Shown: positions 45,201-53,375 of the stretch, piece by piece
How the letters are laid out: every line of letters starts with the position of its first letter
Numbering within the stretch: position 1 is the first letter of the stretch
Origin: Velthaea sp965214335
Lineage (GTDB): Bacteria > Vulcanimicrobiota > Vulcanimicrobiia > Vulcanimicrobiales > Vulcanimicrobiaceae
Reading direction: 5' to 3'
DNA: 64,000 nt
NCBI GenBank assembly: GCA_965214335.1
Contig: CBDCBO010000005.1
Coordinates: forward strand, 310,001-374,000
Position numbers and translations under genes: made by a program
The notes under the pieces: generated by a model
The model's database searches: none
Seen by the model: only the letters and a program-made list of their open reading frames with translations
Told to the model about the DNA's origin: nothing

Positions 45201-45547
45201 ACGCGCTGCCCTGGTACTTTCGCAAATCCGGCCTTGGGACGCTGGTCGGTGTGCGAACCTGGGGCGGGTTGGTCGGCATCGGCGGGTATCCGACGCTCAT
45301 CGACGGTGGGTCGGTCACGGCACCGCACGCGGCGATCGGCGGGCTGCACGGCCAATGGGAGGTTGAAGGGGCCGGCATTCCGCCCGATCTCGAGGTCTGG
45401 CAGAACCCGCAACTGGTGCGCGCAGGGCGGGATCCGCAACTCGAAGCCGCGATTGCATCAGCCCTTACATCGCTACGCGAGCATCCGATTCCAACGTATC
45501 GCCGGCCGGCGTTTCCGGATCATCATCCGGTGTTGCCGGGGTCGTAG
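42206..45547 (+). CDS. Periplasmic tricorn-like S41 protease
   Basis: 1113 residues, GTG start with GGAGGT seven bases before it. Signal peptide (LCIVAFLLTWLFAAPTSVRAQ). Order: six-bladed propeller (about 35-330, SPDGSMVAFSGK type blades), second propeller (about 340-670, PAWSPDGKSIAFFSDRSGEY), a linker rich in Ala/Pro/Lys (about 560-595), then helical C1, PDZ domain (about 785-880) and the S41 protease core with YHETWRIERDFFYDP and NQFAGSGGDALPWYFR. This is the tricorn architecture, a peptidase acting on oligopeptides, here exported. Monocistronic. Confidence 0.9.
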   Translation: MASMSRLCIVAFLLTWLFAAPTSVRAQVTTPLLLREPTISRTQIAFSYGGDIWTVPRAGGAAHRLVTGYALGTGPIFSPDGSMVAFSGKYDGNVDVYVVPAAGGEPRRLTYHPAPDYAVGWTPDGKRVLFRSSRTTATDPNTLFTVSVTGGFPTAVPLDMAETGSFSPDASHLAYVPNFRWEPFWQGYRGGQTTPVYIANLADSSIVKVPRDNSNDDRPMWIGSRVYFLSDRDGPVTLFAYDTQTRRVTRELPARGFDITSASAGDDAIVYARFDTLHVYDPHTRTDRRVDVTVAGDMAQVRRHWEKVGAPGDGDTNSGDATSIENAALSPSGVRAVFEAHGAILTLPAEHGDIRNVSNMPNTANRDPAWSPDGKSIAFFSDRSGEYQLYVCDQRGLTAPRVINLGAPPSFYYSPTWSPDSKKIAYADKRLNLWYVNLAHPTPMKVAAGVYGGFSPSAFEPAWSPDSRWLAYSNELPSFLHAVFVYSVAAANSRQITDGMSDAQFPAFDASGKYLYFASSTNTGLTSSGLDMTSDQHPTSSNVYAAVLQRDVVSPLAPQTDDEEAAKAGPAAPKGSAAAKPAGSSADGAKPDVRIDFDGILQRTVALPIANANYTGLFAGKSGEVFLVAAPLTSVSPDPPPNAVLKFDLASRMTKPLATGITAFALAANGEKALYAQGDKWLIADADKPLDASAKPLPISDMQVEVDPAAQWRQMYHETWRIERDFFYDPHYHGLDLAAAERRFEPYLAGIASRDDLTFLFREMLSYLSVGHMFVSGGTQSAVPLPTVHVGLLGADYRIENGRYRFAKIYNGENWNPGVQAPLTQPGANVHVGDYLLAVNGRAVSAEDEVYRYFENTALKQTSISVASKADGSDARTVTVIPVANEFRLRNLDWIENNRREVDRRSGGKLAYVYLPDTEYNGFTNFNRYFFAQVGKQGVILDERFNHGGQIADYIIDYLKRKPMSIIASREGRMIVDPPLAIYGPKVMIVNQFAGSGGDALPWYFRKSGLGTLVGVRTWGGLVGIGGYPTLIDGGSVTAPHAAIGGLHGQWEVEGAGIPPDLEVWQNPQLVRAGRDPQLEAAIASALTSLREHPIPTYRRPAFPDHHPVLPGS

Positions 45548-45631
45548 TTCGGCCGAGCGCATGACGTGTTCCGACCGGCCGGCGACGTCGGTGGCAGCGA
45601 AGCTCCCAACGCCGGCCTGACCGGTGAACGA

Positions 45632-46021
45632 TTAATGTGCGGCGGCGATTTTGCTTTCGCGATAGTGTTCGATATGTTCGTAGACATCGTCGGGGAACCG
45701 GAGTGATTTGTAGACGTTGCCCAGATCCGGATCTTGCGGATTTTCAATAATCGGGTAGTCCTGGCGCGACGAAAAATCGAGTATTTTTTCACGCTTCGGC
45801 GGCGAATAGCCGGCTTCAATGACTTCGCGCACGAGCACTTGCGCTTGTTCGTTTGAAAAGTCGTGGTCGTTCGCGAGCGCGGCGACCAGTTCGTCTTCCG
45901 TTGCAAAGTGGCGCGCGACCATAGCGAAGACCAGACGGCCGTAGTGACCGATATCGGTTCCCGCGGCTAGGTCGTTCGTAAGACGGGCCATCATCGGATC
46001 GGTTTCAATTTCGCTCAACAT
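45632..46021 (-). CDS. Hypothetical protein
   Basis: 129 residues, cytoplasmic, largely helical: RLVFAMVARHFATEDELVAALAND, FSNEQAQVLVREVIEAG, then PKREKILDFSSRQDYPIIEN and DDVYEHIEHYRESK. The layout suggests a small DNA- or protein-binding fold, but I do not recognise it. On the minus strand ATTAAAT lies about 5 bases before the ATG, a possible -10 close to the start. It lies between the tricorn gene and the aldehyde dehydrogenase gene and may or may not belong to the aromatic operon. Confidence 0.6.
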   Translation of the reverse strand: MLSEIETDPMMARLTNDLAAGTDIGHYGRLVFAMVARHFATEDELVAALANDHDFSNEQAQVLVREVIEAGYSPPKREKILDFSSRQDYPIIENPQDPDLGNVYKSLRFPDDVYEHIEHYRESKIAAAH

Positions 46022-46088
46022 ACAGATTTAATACCCGAACAGACGTTCGATTAAACGTCAGCCATCGCTGCGTTCGCGCCGGCGAACG

Positions 46089-47558
46089 TCACATCGGATA
46101 GGCCGGCGCTTCGCTCTTTATGGTAATCCAGCGCCATTGCGAATACTCGTCCGCATTTGCCGGGCCGCCGACGCTCGTTCCATTGCCCGAGGCTCCGACC
46201 CCGCCAAACGGATTGATCACGTCGTCGTTAATCGTTTGATCGTTCACGTGCAACGCCCCGGAGCGAATCCGGTCGCCCATGCGCAAGGCGCGCGCGACGT
46301 CTTTGGTGATGATCGCTGCCGACAGCCCGTATTGCGTATCATTAGCCAGCGCGATTGCTTCATCGTCGGTCTCGAACGTCGTAATGAGCGCGACCGGGCC
46401 GAACACCTCGCGGTCGTATGCGGGCATGCCGGGCCGGACACCGGTTATGACCGTCGGCGCATAAAATAAGCCGGATGAGGTACCGCCGGCGAGCAGCGTC
46501 GCGCCGGCGGAAACGGTCGCGTCGACCACGGCCGCAACGGCGTCGAGCTGAACGCGATCGATAACCGGGCCGAGCGCCACGTTGCCGCCGGCCGGATCGC
46601 CGCACGGTAACGTTCGGGCGTGGGCGGCCAGCCGTTCCGAAAACGCGCCGGCGATCGTTGCGTGAACGAGGATGCGGCCCGTCGCCATGCAGATTTGGCC
46701 TTGGTGAAAGAACGCGCCGAACGTCGCGTTTTTCACGGCTAATTCGAGATCGGCGTCGGCGAGCAGAATGAGTGAGTTTTTGCCGCCGAGTTCAAGCGAG
46801 ACTTTCTTGAGATGGCGTCCCGCCGTTTCGCCGACGCGTCGCCCGGCGTTCGTCGAACCGGTGAATTGAATCATCGCGACATTGGGATCGGTGCAGAGCG
46901 CTTCGCCCGCTTCGCCGCCACCGGGCAGCACGGCGAGTACGCCCGCAGGTAAGCCGGCCTGCTCGAATATCCGGGCAATCGTCACCCCGCCGCAGACGGC
47001 GGTTCGCGGATCGGGCTTGAGCACGACGGCATTGCCCAACGCGAGTGCCGGAGCGACGGCGCGCATCGCCAGGAAGAGCGGAAAATTAAACGGCGATATG
47101 ACGCCCACAACACCCAACGGAACGCGTTTCGCCAAGCTGGTGACGCCGGGCTGATGGGCTAACACGTGGCCGAGCGGTTGCGAAGGTAGGCTCGCTGCTT
47201 CGTCGAGCGCCTTGATCGTTATTCCGATTTCAAAGTGAGCTTTATCGGCGATCGATCCGCTCTCGCGCACGATCCAATCGGCAACTTCCGCGGCTGTGGC
47301 GCGAAGCACGGCCGCCGCATCGCGCAGGACTTGCGCGCGCCGTTCGTAGGGCAGCGCCGCCCATCCGGATTGGGCTTCGCGCGCGACCGCCGTTGCGCGC
47401 GCAACGTCCGCAGCGTCGGCCATTGCGACCTGGCCGAGAATTGCGCCGGTCGCCGGCTCGACGACGTCACGCACGCCGCGCAGCGTCTGCCATTCACCAA
47501 TGAATGCCCGTCCGGCCCACAGACCGGGACGCAGCAGTGCTTCTTGAGTCGCTTGCAT
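46089..47558 (-). CDS. Aromatic (benzaldehyde-type) aldehyde dehydrogenase
   Basis: 489 residues of the NAD(P)-dependent aldehyde dehydrogenase superfamily, closest by eye to benzaldehyde/vanillin dehydrogenases. ISPFNFPLFLAMRAVAPALA, FTGSTNAGRRVGE cofactor motif, general-base Glu in ELGGKNS, catalytic Cys in QGQICMATGR. In this cluster the expected reaction is 4-hydroxybenzaldehyde (or benzaldehyde, vanillin-type) to the acid, feeding PobA. Last gene of the leftward aromatic operon, 120 bases after pobA, the gap holding a copy of the pobA 3' end. Confidence 0.85.
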   Translation of the reverse strand: MQATQEALLRPGLWAGRAFIGEWQTLRGVRDVVEPATGAILGQVAMADAADVARATAVAREAQSGWAALPYERRAQVLRDAAAVLRATAAEVADWIVRESGSIADKAHFEIGITIKALDEAASLPSQPLGHVLAHQPGVTSLAKRVPLGVVGVISPFNFPLFLAMRAVAPALALGNAVVLKPDPRTAVCGGVTIARIFEQAGLPAGVLAVLPGGGEAGEALCTDPNVAMIQFTGSTNAGRRVGETAGRHLKKVSLELGGKNSLILLADADLELAVKNATFGAFFHQGQICMATGRILVHATIAGAFSERLAAHARTLPCGDPAGGNVALGPVIDRVQLDAVAAVVDATVSAGATLLAGGTSSGLFYAPTVITGVRPGMPAYDREVFGPVALITTFETDDEAIALANDTQYGLSAAIITKDVARALRMGDRIRSGALHVNDQTINDDVINPFGGVGASGNGTSVGGPANADEYSQWRWITIKSEAPAYPM

Positions 47559-47587
47559 GGTATCCTACTTCCTTATTTTCGCACTTC

Positions 47588-47642
47588 GGCGAATGGCAAA
47601 CCGACGTTCGTGTTCGGCGAGGCTTGCGGCGGCCGCGCGCGG
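47588..47642 (-). pseudogene. Copy of the 3' end of pobA
   Basis: About 55 bases repeat the last codons of pobA (47681-47736): GGCGAATGGCAAACCGAC and GGCGGCCGCGCGCG occur in both. Reading leftwards it gives RAAAASLAE and, after a frame change, VGLPFA, the PobA C-terminus. It is a remnant of a tandem duplication or of a former second pobA. Untranslated as far as I can see. Confidence 0.75.
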
Positions 47643-47678
47643 GGTCGCGCAGTCAAGTACCTTGCTGAATTCAAAGCA

Positions 47679-48869
47679 TCAGGCGAATGGCAAACCGACA
47701 TAGTTTTCCGCCAGGCTCGCGGCGGCCGCGCGCGAGCTCGTTACGTAATCGAGTTCGGCGAGCTGAACGCGCCGCTCGAACGGGCCATAGCCCTCGAAGC
47801 GGTGCAATAAACTCGTCATGTACGTCGAGAAACGTTGCGTTTTCCAGATGCGCTGCAAGCACGTTTCAGAATACGCATCGAGCAATGCCGTGCTTCCGTC
47901 AGCGTAATATGCGGCCAGTGCGCGCGCGAAGATCCGCACGTCGGCAATGGCTAAGTTCATACCCTTGGCACCGGTCGGCGGCACGATATGGGCGGAATCG
48001 CCGGCCAGAAAGAGCCGTCCGTATCGCATCGGATCGCACACGAAGCTGCGCATCGGTGTAATGCCTTTTTGGATCACCGGGCCGGCCACGACCGCCGGTC
48101 CGCCACGCTCGCTGCCGAGCCGCTCGCGCAGTTCCGTCCAGACACGCTCGTCGGTCCAGCGCGTGAGGTCTTCATCGGCCGCGCATTGCAGGTACAACCG
48201 GCTGACGGTGCGCGAGCGCATCGAGACGAGGGCGAAGCCGCGCTCGTGATTGGCATAAATAAGTTCTTCGGAAACAGGCGGGGATTCGGCCAGAATGCCG
48301 AGCCACGAGAAGGGGAAAACGTGGTCGTAGAGCGTGACGCTGTGGCTCGGAATCGCGGCTCGGCAGGCGCCGTGGAAACCGTCGCAACCGGCGATGAAAT
48401 CGGCCTGGACGCTGTGCTCCGCACCGCCGGCTTGGCGGAAGCGCACCGTCGCGCGCTCGGCTCCGCCCGGCTCGATCGCCGTCACTTCGTGCTCGAAATG
48501 AATGGCGGCGCCGGCTGCAAAGCGCGCGGCAATTAAATCCTTGACGACTTCTTGCTGGCCGTAGACGGTGACCGTCTTCCCGTCGGTCAGCTCGGCAAAG
48601 TCGATTCGCTTGCGGCGATCGCGAAATTGCAGCTCGATGCCGCGATGCACGAGCCCTTCGCGGCGCATCCGGGCGCCGACGCCCGTCTGCTCGAGCAGAT
48701 TGGCCGTCTCATGCTCGAGTACGCCGGCGCGAACCCGGCGCTCGACATAGTCGCGACTGCGTGTCTCGATAACGATCGACTCGATGCCGTCGCGTTGTAA
48801 CAAATGCGCGAGCATCAACCCGGCGGGCCCGGCGCCGACGATGGCAACTTGCGTGCGAGTCACGCTCAT
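47679..48869 (-). CDS. pobA: 4-hydroxybenzoate 3-monooxygenase
   Basis: Flavoprotein that hydroxylates 4-hydroxybenzoate to protocatechuate with NAD(P)H and oxygen. 396 residues, normal for PobA. FAD motifs: GAGPAGLMLAHLL (N-terminus), CDGFHGACR (DG motif), GRLFLAGDSAHIVPPTGAKG. The segments RVRAGVLEHETANLL and LPFSWLGI-like PFSWLGILAESPP are typical PobA. C-terminal SLAENYVGLPF is characteristic. Its start overlaps the stop of the alcohol dehydrogenase gene (ATGA). The product feeds the divergent lig operon. Confidence 0.95.
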   Translation of the reverse strand: MSVTRTQVAIVGAGPAGLMLAHLLQRDGIESIVIETRSRDYVERRVRAGVLEHETANLLEQTGVGARMRREGLVHRGIELQFRDRRKRIDFAELTDGKTVTVYGQQEVVKDLIAARFAAGAAIHFEHEVTAIEPGGAERATVRFRQAGGAEHSVQADFIAGCDGFHGACRAAIPSHSVTLYDHVFPFSWLGILAESPPVSEELIYANHERGFALVSMRSRTVSRLYLQCAADEDLTRWTDERVWTELRERLGSERGGPAVVAGPVIQKGITPMRSFVCDPMRYGRLFLAGDSAHIVPPTGAKGMNLAIADVRIFARALAAYYADGSTALLDAYSETCLQRIWKTQRFSTYMTSLLHRFEGYGPFERRVQLAELDYVTSSRAAAASLAENYVGLPFA

Positions 48870-49975
48870 GTCGCGTGCTCCATGCGCACGACGGCTTTCA
48901 CGACGGTGCCGGATTCGGAATCCGCGATGGCCGCGTTTAGTTGGTCGAAGGGATAAAAGCGGATCAGCCGGTCGAACGGAAAGCGGCCGGCCCGGTACAG
49001 TTCGATGAGCTGCGGAATGAAGGTTTGCGGCGCGGCATCGCCTTCGACAATACCGCGTAACGTACGCCCGGCCGTCATGATGTGCAGCACGTCGAGCGTC
49101 ACCTCACTGCCCACCGGACCGGCACCAACGATTCCGCAAACGCCGCGCGGCGCAAGACTTTCCACGGCTTGCCGAATGACCGCCGGAATGCCGGTTGCTT
49201 CGAGCGCAAAGTCGACTCCCGCGCCGGTCAGTTTCACGATCGCCGCGGACGGATCGCCTGCTCGAGCATGTACGGTATGCGTCGCCCCGAGTTCGAGCGC
49301 GAGCGCTAGCCGGGCCGGGTTAACGTCGACGGCGACGATCGTTGCGGCGCCGGCCGCGCGCGCGGCCATGACTGCGCTCAGGCCGACCGATCCGCTGCCG
49401 AAAACGGCGAACGATTGCCCCGGTCCAACCTGCAGCGCGTTCATCACGGCACCGGCGCCGGTTTGAAACCCGCACGCCAGCGGTCCGAGTATTTCCAGTG
49501 GCAGGTCGGGCGCAACTTTCACGACGTTGCGCTCGCGGCAAAGTGCGAAATTCGCAAAGGACGATTGGCCGAAGAAGTTGCTGTGAACGGCGCTGCCGGC
49601 CGCCGAGAGCGAAGTCGATCCATCCGGTCGCGTCGCGGCGAAGTTGCGGCCGAAAAAATCGTAGCAGTACGTGGCCGCGTGGGCGGCACAGCTGGGACAA
49701 GTGCCGCACGAATTGTAGCTCATCACGACGTGATCGCCCGGCGCGACGGCGCTGACGCCGCCGCCGACGCGTTCGACGATGCCGGCGCCCTCGTGGCCGA
49801 GCACGACGGGTTGCGGGACGGGGAAGGTGCGATCGCGCATCGCGATATCGGTATGGCAGACGCCGGTCGCGACGACGCGGACGAGAATTTCGTCGTCACG
49901 CGGCTCTTCGAGGTCGAGCGTCTCGAATGACATCGGCGAGCGTACGGCACGGGTGACGGCGGCTTGAACGTTCAC
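48866..49975 (-). CDS. Zinc-dependent aryl-alcohol dehydrogenase
   Basis: 369 residues, MDR family like XylB/AreB benzyl-alcohol dehydrogenases. Catalytic zinc: Cys of GVCHTD and His of GHEGAG; structural zinc: four Cys in CGTCPSC and the following ATYC; coenzyme motif GSGSVG and VDVNPARL (Asp, so NAD). Expected reaction: (4-hydroxy)benzyl alcohol to aldehyde, before the aldehyde dehydrogenase. GTG start, 4 bases after livM; overlaps pobA. Exact substrate inferred from context. Confidence 0.88.
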   Translation of the reverse strand: MNVQAAVTRAVRSPMSFETLDLEEPRDDEILVRVVATGVCHTDIAMRDRTFPVPQPVVLGHEGAGIVERVGGGVSAVAPGDHVVMSYNSCGTCPSCAAHAATYCYDFFGRNFAATRPDGSTSLSAAGSAVHSNFFGQSSFANFALCRERNVVKVAPDLPLEILGPLACGFQTGAGAVMNALQVGPGQSFAVFGSGSVGLSAVMAARAAGAATIVAVDVNPARLALALELGATHTVHARAGDPSAAIVKLTGAGVDFALEATGIPAVIRQAVESLAPRGVCGIVGAGPVGSEVTLDVLHIMTAGRTLRGIVEGDAAPQTFIPQLIELYRAGRFPFDRLIRFYPFDQLNAAIADSESGTVVKAVVRMEHAT

Positions 49976-49979
49976 AAAT

Positions 49980-50996
49980 TTAAGAACCTTTCGTCGCCGA
50001 ACCGGCGCGAGTCAGCAGCCGGTATCCGACCGGTAAAAGCGCGATGCCGGAACGGCCGCTCAGCGTGCCCCAAATACCGCGCGGCAGAAACAGCGAGAAC
50101 ATCAACGCGGATGCGCCGAGCGCAACGAGATACCACACGCCGCTACCGCCAAAAACGGTTTCGATGATGAAGAAGAGCACCGCGCCCAGAATCGGCCCCT
50201 CGAACGTGCCGAGGCCGCCGACGAGTGTCATGAACACCATATAGGCCGTCCACTGCACGCTAAAATATGTTTTGGGCTGAAAGCTGATCAGGGTCGCGAG
50301 CGTCAACGCGCCGGCTGCCGCGCAGCCGATCGCGGCGAGCACGAAGATGATGCGCTTGGTCGATATCAGTCGCACGCCGACGGACGCCGCGGCTTCCTCG
50401 TTATCGCGGATCGCTTGAATCGACGCGCCCATCCGGCTGCGGAGTAAAAAGAAAATCAACGCAACGAGTACGGTCATGACGCCCAGCGAAAGCCAGTAGA
50501 TATCGGATCGGCGAGCAGCGGCAGGTAGCGCCGAAAGTGCGATCAGCGAGGTGCCCGTTTCGCCTTGCACGAGCCCGTCCAAATTCACGAGTAGGTGCGC
50601 GATTTCGCTAAAAACCCACATCCCGATGGCGAACTCGCCGGCCCGCAGTCGTAGCGCGAGCGGCGAGATGGCGAGCGCGAGAACGCCGACGATGAGCGGC
50701 CCGAGTACGAGCGCGGGAAACACCGCGACTCCGCCGTGCGAGAGTCGAATCGCGGCGTAGGCGCCGAGTCCAAAAAACGCTTGTTGCCCCACGGAAACAA
50801 GGCCCGCGTAACCGGCCAGTGCGTTCCACATCGCGGCCAAGATGATGTAGATGAAAAGCGTCGTGATGCGGTCGGTGAGATACGCGCCGAAGTACAACGG
50901 ACCAAATGCGAGCAGCGCAACGATCGCGCACAAGCCCGCTGTCGCGGCGATCGAAACCGGACTCCAGCGCTGGACGATGACGCGGTCGGCGGTCAT
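49980..50996 (-). CDS. livM: Branched-chain-type ABC transporter permease LivM
   Basis: 338 residues, about ten membrane helices, LivM family: NALAGYAGLVSVGQQAFFGLGAYA, SPLALRLRAGEFAIGMWVFSE, and the EAA-type loop (MGASIQAIRDNEEAAASVGV) that contacts the ATPases. Start overlaps the livH stop (ATGA). Given its place beside pobA and the aromatic dehydrogenases, the importer probably carries an aromatic acid or alcohol rather than amino acids (inference). Confidence 0.9.
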   Translation of the reverse strand: MTADRVIVQRWSPVSIAATAGLCAIVALLAFGPLYFGAYLTDRITTLFIYIILAAMWNALAGYAGLVSVGQQAFFGLGAYAAIRLSHGGVAVFPALVLGPLIVGVLALAISPLALRLRAGEFAIGMWVFSEIAHLLVNLDGLVQGETGTSLIALSALPAAARRSDIYWLSLGVMTVLVALIFFLLRSRMGASIQAIRDNEEAAASVGVRLISTKRIIFVLAAIGCAAAGALTLATLISFQPKTYFSVQWTAYMVFMTLVGGLGTFEGPILGAVLFFIIETVFGGSGVWYLVALGASALMFSLFLPRGIWGTLSGRSGIALLPVGYRLLTRAGSATKGS

Positions 50997-51895
50997 GCCG
51001 GCCGCCGCAGCGTTCGCGCTTTGAAAAACGCAAACGGGTCGCTACGCGCACCCAAGAAACGCAGCGCGAGGACGATGAAAAACAACGCATGGCCCGCGAT
51101 GAGAAAGCCTTGCGGATACAGCTGCGAGCCGATGTTTTGAGCGATACCCAGCGCAACGCCGCCCGCCAGCGTTCCCCACAACGAGCCGGCGCCGCCGATA
51201 ACGATCGCCTCGAAGGCAAAAATTAATTGCGCCGCTCCGGTGTATGGATCGAAGGTCGCGCGCAGGCCTAAAAATGTTCCGGCGATCGCGACGGTCGCAA
51301 GCGAGATCGCCGCTGCCGCCGCATAGACGGTGCGCGAGTCGATGCCGATGAGTTCAGCGGTGTCCGCATCCTCGGCCGTCGCCCGAATGGCGCGGCCGAG
51401 CGGCGTTTGTTTGAGGAACAATTGCAGTCCGCCCAGTAAGACGATGGCAACACCGAACGTCAGCAGCGCGAGTTGGCCGATCGTCACGCCGCCCGGTAGA
51501 TTCCAACTCGCAAAGGCAAGATCGCCGATCTGCGGCGCGAGCGAACGCGTGTCGGCACCATAGCGTTCGAACAACAGATTGTCGATGACGATGGCAATGC
51601 CGAAGGTGCTCAGCAGCGGGGTGAGCGGACCCGACCGCAAGCTGCGCTCGAGGACGGTCCGCTGCAACAGCCAGCCGACGAGCGCCATCACGGGCACGAT
51701 CGCGAGAAGTGCGAGAAACGGTGAAATCGTCAGGCGATCGGCGAGCGACCACACCAGATAGCCGGCCAGCACCACCAGGCTGCCGTGCGCGAGATTGATG
51801 ATGCGCATGACGCCGTACATGAATGATAAACCGCAGGCGATGAGCGCGTAATAGCCGCCGAGGAGAATGCCCTGAATAATCTGATCGATCCACAT
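50993..51895 (-). CDS. livH: Branched-chain-type ABC transporter permease LivH
   Basis: 300 residues, LivH family with eight or so helices: QIIQGILLGGYYALIACGLSFMYGVMRIINLAHGS is the diagnostic N-terminus (given here as a description of positions 4-38), and the loop TPLGRAIRATAEDADTAELI is the ATPase contact. The start was set at the ATG at 51895, which overlaps the livF stop by one base; the longer frame upstream lies inside livF. Confidence 0.9.
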   Translation of the reverse strand: MWIDQIIQGILLGGYYALIACGLSFMYGVMRIINLAHGSLVVLAGYLVWSLADRLTISPFLALLAIVPVMALVGWLLQRTVLERSLRSGPLTPLLSTFGIAIVIDNLLFERYGADTRSLAPQIGDLAFASWNLPGGVTIGQLALLTFGVAIVLLGGLQLFLKQTPLGRAIRATAEDADTAELIGIDSRTVYAAAAAISLATVAIAGTFLGLRATFDPYTGAAQLIFAFEAIVIGGAGSLWGTLAGGVALGIAQNIGSQLYPQGFLIAGHALFFIVLALRFLGARSDPFAFFKARTLRRPA

Positions 51896-52620
51896 CAGGC
51901 GTGCGCACCATGCGCCGGACGCCGTAAGCCAAAATACGCTTCCGTGATGTGGGCCTTCGTTAATTCGGTCGTGCGGCCGTCGAGCACGATGCGTCCTTCG
52001 AGCATGCACAGCACGCGTGTTGCAATCCGTAGCACGCGGGTGAGATCTTGCTCGACGATCACGATCGTCGCTCCGCCGCCGATGACGGTCCGCAGCGAAT
52101 CGTAAACGACGTTCACGGCCGCCGGCGAGAGCCCGAGCGAAACTTCGTCGAGCAGCAAGACGCGCGGATTGGTCATCAGCGCGCGCCCGATGGCGGTGGC
52201 CTGCTGTTGGCCGCCCGATAGATCACCGCTGCGCCGTTTAACCAGCGGCTCGAGCATCGGGAACGCGTCGAGGACCGTGGAGTAATTCCAGTGGCCGGCA
52301 CGCCCGGTGCGTCCGGCGGCGCGCAGATTCTCTTCAACGGTGAGCCCGCCGAATAAGCGCCGGCCTTCGGGAACGAGTGCGATCCCCAACCGCGCGCGCG
52401 CGAACGCGCGTTCCGCCGTGACGTCGCGACCGTCGAACGTGATGCTGCCGGCGGTCGCGCGATGTGCGCCGGCAATTGTCCGGAGCAGCGTCGTTTTACC
52501 GGCACCGTTGGCGCCGACGAGCGCGACGATCTCGCCTTCGGGTATATGCAGGGTCACGTCGCGCACGGCAACGAGCAGGCCGTGCCGGGCATCGAGCCCG
52601 TCAACGCGCAACAGGCTCAT
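51895..52620 (-). CDS. livF: ABC transporter ATPase LivF
   Basis: 241 residues: Walker A GANGAGKTT (about 36-44), signature LSGGQQQ (134-140), Walker B VLLLDEVSLGLSP, LivF-type N-terminus VDGLDARHGLLVAVRDVTL. The start at 52620 overlaps the livG stop by four bases (ATGA) and begins at the domain edge. Hydrolyses ATP to drive import with LivG. Confidence 0.92.
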   Translation of the reverse strand: MSLLRVDGLDARHGLLVAVRDVTLHIPEGEIVALVGANGAGKTTLLRTIAGAHRATAGSITFDGRDVTAERAFARARLGIALVPEGRRLFGGLTVEENLRAAGRTGRAGHWNYSTVLDAFPMLEPLVKRRSGDLSGGQQQATAIGRALMTNPRVLLLDEVSLGLSPAAVNVVYDSLRTVIGGGATIVIVEQDLTRVLRIATRVLCMLEGRIVLDGRTTELTKAHITEAYFGLRRPAHGAHA

Positions 52621-53363
52621 GCCACACCGCTGCCCAGATACGCTTCGATGACGGCCGGATGTCTTAAGACGGCGTCCGGCGCGCCTTGCGCGATCACGTT
52701 CCCCGCGTCCATGCAGATAAGCCGCTCCGCCACTTGCAGCAACACGTGCAAGATGTGCTCGATCCAAACCAGCGCGATGCCGCGACCGCGTAATTCGCGA
52801 ACGATCGCAACGAGTTCGCCGGCTTCCGCATCCGTGAGTCCGGCGCCGATCTCGTCGAGCAGCAGCACCTTCGGGTTGGTGCCCAGCGCGCGTGCGAGTT
52901 CGAGCCGTTTCCGATCTAGTAAGCCAAGCGTCGCCGCTTTGCGATTGGCGATGCCGAGCATGCCGCACAGACGCAGTGATTCGATGCTCGTGTCGTAGCC
53001 ACGCGTGCCGGTTTGCCGGCCGCCGGCCGAGGCCGCGACGAGCACGTTTTCAAACACGGTCATATCGCCGAAGGGCCGCGGAACCTGATGCGTACGGGCG
53101 ATGCCCAGGCGGCAGCGCGACGCGGCATCGAGTCGGGTCACGTCGGCGCCGTTGAATCGCACGCTGCCCGCCGACGGTGCATACATTCCGGCAAGCACGT
53201 TGAGCAACGTCGTTTTTCCGGCACCGTTCGGGCCGACGATGCCGACGGCTTCATTCGACCCAAGCGTGAAGTCGACACCGGCGAGCGCGGTGAACGCAGC
53301 GAAACGCTTCTCGATGCCACCGGCAATGAGGATCGGCCGGTCGATCGCGGCGACTGCGCTCAT
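52617..53363 (-). CDS. livG: ABC transporter ATPase LivG
   Basis: 248 residues: Walker A GPNGAGKTT, Walker B VLLLDEIGAGLTDAE, and the LivG-typical ARTHQVPRPFGDMTVFENV. The signature motif is unusual, LGLLDRKRLELARAL in place of LSGGQ/LSYGQ, as in a subgroup of LivG proteins where the loop is replaced. Partner of LivF. Follows the binding-protein gene by 12 bases. Confidence 0.88.
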   Translation of the reverse strand: MSAVAAIDRPILIAGGIEKRFAAFTALAGVDFTLGSNEAVGIVGPNGAGKTTLLNVLAGMYAPSAGSVRFNGADVTRLDAASRCRLGIARTHQVPRPFGDMTVFENVLVAASAGGRQTGTRGYDTSIESLRLCGMLGIANRKAATLGLLDRKRLELARALGTNPKVLLLDEIGAGLTDAEAGELVAIVRELRGRGIALVWIEHILHVLLQVAERLICMDAGNVIAQGAPDAVLRHPAVIEAYLGSGVA

Positions 53364-53375
53364 AGCACAACGCGA

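Noticed and set aside
51896..52009. Longer N-terminus for LivH
   Set aside because: The added codons lie within livF and are basic and unstructured; ATG 51895 overlaps the livF stop and begins the first membrane helix.
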